A stretch of DNA of 64,000 nucleotides from the NCBI RefSeq assembly GCF_964340395.1, contig NC_135550.1, positions 28,430,176 through 28,494,175 on the forward strand, given 5' to 3'. Under the pieces are notes generated by a model that was not told the origin of the DNA, searched no databases, and worked only from the letters and a program-made list of their open reading frames with translations. Positions within the stretch are counted from its first letter, which is position 1. Each line of letters begins with the position of its first letter. The stretch comes from Glandiceps talaboti. Its lineage: Eukaryota > Hemichordata > Enteropneusta > Spengelidae. Of the stretch, positions 50,997 through 64,000 are shown piece by piece. The translations under genes and the position numbers were made by a program.

Positions 50997-53900
50997 TGAC
51001 CTGATGATGCTCTGTAATAACAGTAATTGCGTTATATATATATGGACCTTATATTTCATCAATAGCAGGAGTCCATAGAAAACTTTAAGTGCAACTAATT
51101 TCTGATGTAAATGAAATGTTCATGCATTTTAGCCATAATTATTTTACTTTTCACTTGATGGTATGGTATTGTTTTAATCACGTTTCCTTTGCAATATACC
51201 AAAAACTTCTCAAAACATGTCAACCGCATGAAAATTAATCATATGCAGGATTGTGACAAAATAGATCATAGAAAAACCAACGATTGTTTTGCATCCCTGT
51301 TGTACAGAGGACATACTCGTTACTTGCTTCAAATGAGCAAAACTGTATCCGGGTGTTCCGTGAGCTTTCATTTTAAAATTGCGCGATCGAAAGTTTCAAT
51401 TTTGTAGCACATTTTCTAGATATAATAAACAATTTTTAAAAAACGAAGTTAAATATCATGAAGCGGAATTTTAAAAGGTTTCGAACAACAAACAAATCTG
51501 TACTAAGCTTATCCTCGTCTGACATATGGTGGCTAATGATTCCGTCAATATATGTGCTATGTTCGACTTTTACTTGTTGCCACCATTTTCTAAAACCTGC
51601 CAGAAATTTAAAGTCTTGGAATAGCATGGAAAAAAATGCACTCAGTATCCCGGGACTAAAGTCCTTCGGATGAATTTTTGAGGATAGAAGTATTTATTAA
51701 TGTTTGTTGTCTTTGATGAAATAACTTTAGGAGTTCTCTCTGAAACATTTTGCAATGGATGGACAGACTACCAAGAGTGAACAAAAGGCTGGACTATGAA
51801 TATATCATCTTGTATTACACAACGCCTGTTGCTTACAAAAACCAGGATAAATATTTCTGCTGAGATCGTGTCAGGAACTCACGTGGCATGCGACAGCTTG
51901 ACTTCCACGTCCTTGCATGACTTAATAGATTCTACACAGTATTTTACTTTGTGTAGAGAAACTGGTTTAAAAAAGAGAACCCAGACAATTTACCGATAAA
52001 TCACATTCCAACAGATGTATAATCTACCAACATTCCGTCACCTAGTGCTTCACAATGTGTTTGTTATACAATCAATTCCACACCGTATGTGCCTCCACGT
52101 GGGACTTATGGGATCACTACTTCTTTCACAGAAGTGAGTCTGTATACATAATGATGGAAAGGTATCAATCAACAGCAGTCCATGACATCGTATTCTTATA
52201 AATAGATTCAACACATTATGTTTCACATTTTGATGTACGGTGTATTCGACGAGCAGACAGTCAATCAAGTTTCCCACTGAGCATCAACATGAGCTCTAAC
52301 GAGTTTTTAAAGTTCATTTCTCTTCTCTGCAGAGGTAGGCTTAAAAGGTTACTTGACAACGCATGTAGGATGTATTTTGCCTCAGCGACACACGAACTAT
52401 TCGGAGATTCATTTTTCACTTTTTAAAGTTCAAAGTGTATTTCTGTGTAATTAATACTACTCTTTTGCAATAATGGGAAACACTGTACATACAACAAACT
52501 AAAAGAACCAACAAAACAATAGGGAAAAACATGACGACATAATGTAACATATACAATTCCGTTCATAGAATTACTTGAAAATGTTTGTCTTGAGCTTTCA
52601 TTTACAAAAATAAATGTCATTGCATACAATGTATTTCAAGTCTCCAAACACTGAGTTAACTCAGACGCTCGGTTCATCGTTTGATGGGAAACGGGTGAAA
52701 TCGATGTGTTTAGTAGATCGTAGTATGCAGCCATCAAATTATACGTGACTTCATAACGACAAACTTTACGCCAAATCAATTTTACAATTATGTCAAATGA
52801 ATTCTATATCGAATGAAAATGATTTATGTGTATACATTTGTGAGTGCAATGCTGTCATGGATGTAATAGTAACAATGCAATAGAAGCATGTTTTGATGTC
52901 TACAGAGGACTCTGAGCAAAGAAAAACGACATGCTTTTTTGTGGGAAGCTAGATGATATCTCCGAAACAGGAATTTGATAAGGTATGTAGCCCCAGTTCA
53001 TTCCGTTCCCTCAATGTCTTAGCAAAGATGTGACGCTTATCGTTCAAATTACGATTTAAGAAGCATAATACGTGGAGGATCTATTTGGGATAAAAAAAAA
53101 TCATGTGATTGAATTGTATAAGTAACATACTCGTTTCCGATAGGCATGGCAGGGGTAATCTCTATCGTTGTCATCTCAGTGTGTTCATGCAAGGCAATTC
53201 TACTATCAGTTTTACGATTTGGCACGACTTTCCACTTTTCATTTAACAGAGGAAGACAACTTCGCATTGAATTTGACATCAAAACACTGTTCTGATAACA
53301 AACAACAGTCACAAAGAATGAACTTATGGGATTCCTATTTCACTGTTTATTTTTGTCAAAATGCCATCGGATAAAACTATTTTTACATCATTATCATGTT
53401 CATGTATATTATATCTTACAAAATCTCGAGAGAATCTGGGAGAAAATTAGATGTATAGTGATTTGGTGACATCGATTTTTAGACGAACCCGCTGTACTAC
53501 GACTTTCTATTCCGTTTTGTAGGTTTCAATGTAACCATGGTAACGGTATTGCGATACATTGTGAGATTTGATAAAGACTAGTATGGCTTACAATAAAATC
53601 AATGAAACTTGTAAACATCTAAGAATGTGGTCATTGCATTGGTTGATATGAAATTGACAACAGTTCCTATTATGCTGTAACCAGAAGTGATTAGAAACGT
53701 ACGTGTAATGAACTGTGTATAGAACTTCCCTGTAGGATGAATACATAATACATAACATAATATCGACATTTCATTGTATTTTACTTTTGTTGTCTCAAAT
53801 TCTATATATAGTATTTTTGAAATCCATTTTCTATATATTGTTACATACAACTAATGTACACGTAAATGTCCTGGGCTTGATAACGTGTGTTTGTTGTGTA

Positions 53901-55101
53901 ATTGAATCTCCCAGGTGTATTTTTTTGTAATTAATCAACACCCTGAGTAAACGTGGTAACATTTAATACGTCACAGTGAAAGTGTATCCAAAGCATTATC
54001 TACATTGTTTAAAATTGTAAAAATAACAAATTATCACTGCTATGACGTTGTTAGAAGTGATAACGCTGTTTATACAGTAATCAGTAAACTCCACTATCAT
54101 TGATTCAGAACACAGTCTAAATAACTAATTAAACGGTGTTATCGATGGTACTATAATGTATCTGTTTCCAATGGCCTTTATTTTTCATTTGTGATCTATG
54201 AGTTAAAAGGGGTCAACATAAAATTACCTCTTTTGCAGTTTCTATGGCTACAATCACATCGTTTTAGACTATGATTTACATGTAAAAATCTTGCTCGCTA
54301 TCCACTTTTAGCTGAGAGCTTTCAATATTTGGATTTCGAGTCAAATTAGCTGTCGATGGCACAACGTAGCACTACCTTTGGGAAATACAAATGTCAACTC
54401 AAAAGACGCCTTCGTTTCTTCCGCAATTACCATAGTTATTACACTTACCAATATCACCATCAGTTGAACTGATGTAGTGTAAAACACATATTTTAGAAAA
54501 TCAAATGTATCACCAATTTATAATTTTTATGGTTATACCCGTGCATGATGATATGCGTAAAATCTAAACGTATTTTTAAAAAAGATTATTCACAATGTTA
54601 TACATGGATGTTGACATGTTACTTATGTATATGTATGTGTTTCATTTCTTATTGCCTATATTGTATCTCATCTTTCAACACAGAAATCGTCCAAAGGATT
54701 CTTTAAGCTGTAACAACAGTCGTTGAATAAATCTTTCCCCCGAAGCAAGCATATAATCACGTGACGTCTGTACAATCAATGTGCCATTCAAATGTTCTAT
54801 GAATCTACATTTGATTGGATTGATATGTATATTTTAGAGCTTTACAGCTGATAATCATGTACAGCATTCACAGTATTAAATCCAAACAAATCTATACCAC
54901 GATTTCCATTTATCGGATAAACTCAACTCAATAATAGCGAGTTCTGTTGTGATTTATACTACACATACATGCGCACACAAATACAAACAAACAAACAAAC
55001 ACGCATATATATACATATACTGTTTACACTAAAATGAACATTTGCTTGCAATATTTATTTTCAAATATATTTATCGAAAAACGTTTTACATGTAATCCTA
55101 T
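50997..55101. other. Intergenic, no gene recognised
   Basis: Only short open frames without family resemblance. No transposon ends or RNA genes could be supported. Confidence 0.35.
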
Positions 55102-55270
55102 TGTTCATTTATGTAAACATAGGTAACTATTATTTCTAAGTCATCTAAATCAATAAATGTTCATTTATGTACAGATAGTTAGCTAGTATTTCTCAGTCAT
55201 CATGTAATGTTCATTTATGTAAACATAGGTAACTATTATTTATAATTATAGCTATTTCTCAAGTCATCTT
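55102..55270. repeat. Three diverged copies of a ~50-56-bp repeat
   Basis: GTTCATTTATGTAAACATAG or a close variant begins each copy near 55102, 55157 and 55207. Each continues with TAACTATTATTT-like and AGTCATC sequence. Confidence 0.7.
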
Positions 55271-55649
55271 CTGGGAAGCCTAGACAGTACAATTGTCAAA
55301 AGTTTAAAAGATAAAATTGTACAAAGAAAGATAGAATATTAGAACCTGTTAATTTTGTTGAAACCATAATTATGTATACTGTCACATTGATAGAATTAAG
55401 AAAGAGAGCAAAGGACACTATCATGATACACGCACAATATACATGAATGCGTACCAAGTTATAGCGCCCTCTTGCGACGACAAATTATAAATTGTCGGTA
55501 GCGCGTCAGTATACACTGCGTGAATGGGGAAAATAAATTCCATACTAACAACCATATTACTAGTCTTATATATATTTTGCAATAAAAAATGAGGAGTCAA
55601 ATCAATGTTATACAGAAAGATCAATGATACACTGGCAAAGGTAACTTTT

Positions 55650-56387
55650 TTCATGGATATTGGTATAGATGTGTGGTATTAACTCGTGTGGCTCAATTCA
55701 TGGATATTGGTATAGATGTGTGGTATTAACTCGTGTGGCTCAATTCATGGATATTGGTATAGATGTGTGGTATTAACTCGTGTGGCTCAATTCATGGATA
55801 TCGGTATAGATGTGTGGTATTAACTCGTGTGGCTCAATTCATGGATATCGGTATAGATGTGTGGTATTAACTCGTGTGGCTCAATTCATGGATATCGGTA
55901 TAGATGTGTGGTATTAACTCGTGTGGCTCAATTCATGGATATCGGTATAGATGTGTGGTATGAAATCGTGTGGCTCAATTCATGGACATTGGTATAGATG
56001 TGTGGTATGAAATCGTGTGGCTCAATTCATGGATATCGGTATAGATGTGTGGTATGAACTCGTGTGGCTCAATTCATGGATATCGGTATAGATGTGTGGT
56101 ATGAACTCGTGTGGCTCAATTCATGGATATCGGTATAGATGTGTGGTATGAACTCGTGTGGCTCAATTCATGGATATCGGTATAGATGTGTGGTATTAAC
56201 TCGTGTGACTCAATTCATGGATATCGGTATAGATGTGTGGTATTAACTCGTGTGACTCAATTCATGGATATCGGTATAGATGTGTGGTATTAACTCGTGT
56301 GACTCAATTCATGGATATCGGTATAGATGTGTGGTATGAACTCGTGTGACTCAATTCATGGATATCGGTATAGATGTGTGGTATGAT
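55650..56387. repeat. 47-bp minisatellite, 15 full copies plus a partial
   Basis: Exact 47-base period from TTCATGGATATYGGTATAGA. Copy 16 breaks off after 33 bases. Variants come in blocks: TATT then TATC in the first half, TATTAAC / TATGAAAT / TATGAAC segments in the middle, and GTGGCTC changing to GTGACTC in the last four full copies. Confidence 0.97.
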
Positions 56388-57336
56388 GTCTAGGACAGCC
56401 AGTCCAGTTTTCACACAAAAGAGACTTGTGACTTTGTCAGTCCAAGACCATTACAATTTTGGCATGGTTTTACTGTCTCTATCTTAGATAGAGTTAGGTG
56501 GACAACACTGTCTTTTATACTTGTTATTTGCAGTTGGTCATTTTTGTTTAAATTAGCGTACCAAACATACACCCAGACACCCCAACACCAACAGATATGC
56601 CAAACTACAGTCCAAGATAATGTGACAGATAGCCTTTTATTTTACGATAAGTGAAGTTAAAAGTGGACAGCGCTGCTATGTAATACATGTAATGAGTAGA
56701 CACATGACAAAGAGAGTTTGCATAAAGTTGACAACCAAACATACAGGGGAGAACCTAAATTTGACCCCATACACCAATCTGTCTTTTACTGGACAGCTAC
56801 CTATCCTTTCACATGTAACATGGTCAAAGGTCACCAATAATCTAGATCTGAGTTGCCTGAAGAGCAAAATACAGTATATACATATGAACAGTGAAAAGCA
56901 ACAAAACTGAATAGAAAACAATCTATAAATTATAAATAAATACTCTGAAAGTTCTGCTTAGGTTTTCATATAAATATGAAGATATAAAACAAAAGTGCTA
57001 ATAGTACTGCTGCTACTGTAATATATTGAGCATTTATTGTTGCTGACAAACTTGTTTGATTGTAATTATTGTATTTCATATTTCTTTCCTTTTTCTTTGT
57101 TTGGACTTTGCTTAGAATTTATTGTTATAATAATGACTTGTAATGAGCACACTATTGAACCTACTGACAACAAAATCCAAAATACTACTGTTCACAATAA
57201 GGTACACATTGCAGAAATCAAAATGGCTGCTGCATACACAAACTGGTTGTCATGGCAGGAGTTCTCTTGAAGTTGTACAGGTGAGGCAGCTGTGTATGAA
57301 GTGAAAGTCTCTTGGTGTGCTTTGTTGTAAATTGCA
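56388..57336. other. Intergenic and 3' UTR of the PLEKHH gene
   Basis: On the minus strand AATAAA is present at 57033-57038 (plus-strand TTTATT), about 300 bases after the PLEKHH stop codon, a suitable poly(A) signal. Nothing else is recognised. Confidence 0.4.
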
Positions 57337-63820
<6,484 letters not shown>

Positions 63821-64000
63821 CTGCAAAGAGAATTTGTAGAAAAATTAGATAAAATGTTAAAGAATTAAGTACAGCTAGCAACAAGTTGACAATGTTTGTC
63901 TCCCTAGATTTAATAATCACAATCACTGACAGATGTTTCATTTTTTTTGCATACAACTGTAAAATATACAATAAATTTAAAAAATGATCAGATTACTAAA
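63821..64000 (-). other. PLEKHH1: Intron of the PLEKHH gene running off the window
   Basis: Starts after the acceptor at 63821-63822 (TTGCAG on the minus strand). No exon of the remaining N-terminal part is visible before the window end. Confidence 0.6.

Noticed and set aside
55650-56387. CRISPR-like regular repeat array
   Set aside because: Units are directly contiguous with no unique spacers, and the setting is an intron-bearing animal genome. It is a minisatellite.

Overview
The window is animal (metazoan) nuclear DNA: AT-rich, with spliced GT-AG genes, introns of 0.3-2 kb, and many microsatellites, minisatellites and short inverted-repeat transposons. Four protein genes can be read exon by exon by matching their translations to known families from memory. 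Gene content and order suggest an invertebrate bilaterian, with a non-vertebrate deuterostome (hemichordate or cephalochordate type) as my best guess. A lophotrochozoan cannot be excluded from sequence alone.

Layout. 1-475 is the last coding exon of an unidentified plus-strand gene, followed by its 3' flank. 2.37-3.16 kb is an inverted-repeat transposon. 4.26-16.0 kb is aftiphilin (AFTPH, plus): a CpG-bearing promoter with a probable noncoding exon, then seven coding exons giving 903 residues. 16-27.5 kb is intergenic and holds a hAT-like MITE and a 51/23-bp minisatellite. 27.5-28.4 kb is a minus-strand SERTA-domain gene of the SERTAD1/2/3/CDCA4 class, with a probable 5' intron and an upstream regulatory block near 32.0-32.3 kb. 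33.4-46 kb is a repeat-rich spacer with a foldback element, compound microsatellites, a decayed CR1-like LINE and a tandem array of CRE-like sites. 46.8-50.1 kb is SERTAD4 (plus, two coding exons). 50.1-57.0 kb is intergenic with a 47-bp tandem array. 57.3-64 kb is the 3' two-thirds of a PLEKHH1/2-type PH-MyTH4-FERM gene (minus), which continues beyond the window.

How the genes relate. Aftiphilin is a clathrin/AP-1 trafficking adaptor and PLEKHH proteins are cytoskeletal or membrane scaffolds. The two SERTAD genes encode nuclear transcriptional co-regulators. They are not a pathway operon, and the interest is evolutionary and regulatory. AFTPH and the SERTAD2-class gene are convergent neighbours, as I recall them on human 2p14. 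The two SERTAD subfamilies, on different human chromosomes, sit divergently about 20 kb apart here. Both have perfect CRE palindromes in their presumed upstream regions, and the SERTAD2-class side adds a perfect CArG box, an E-box and an AP-1 site.

I found no convincing tRNA, rRNA, CRISPR array or endogenous virus. All exon boundaries were worked out by eye from splice signals, reading phase and remembered family sequences.
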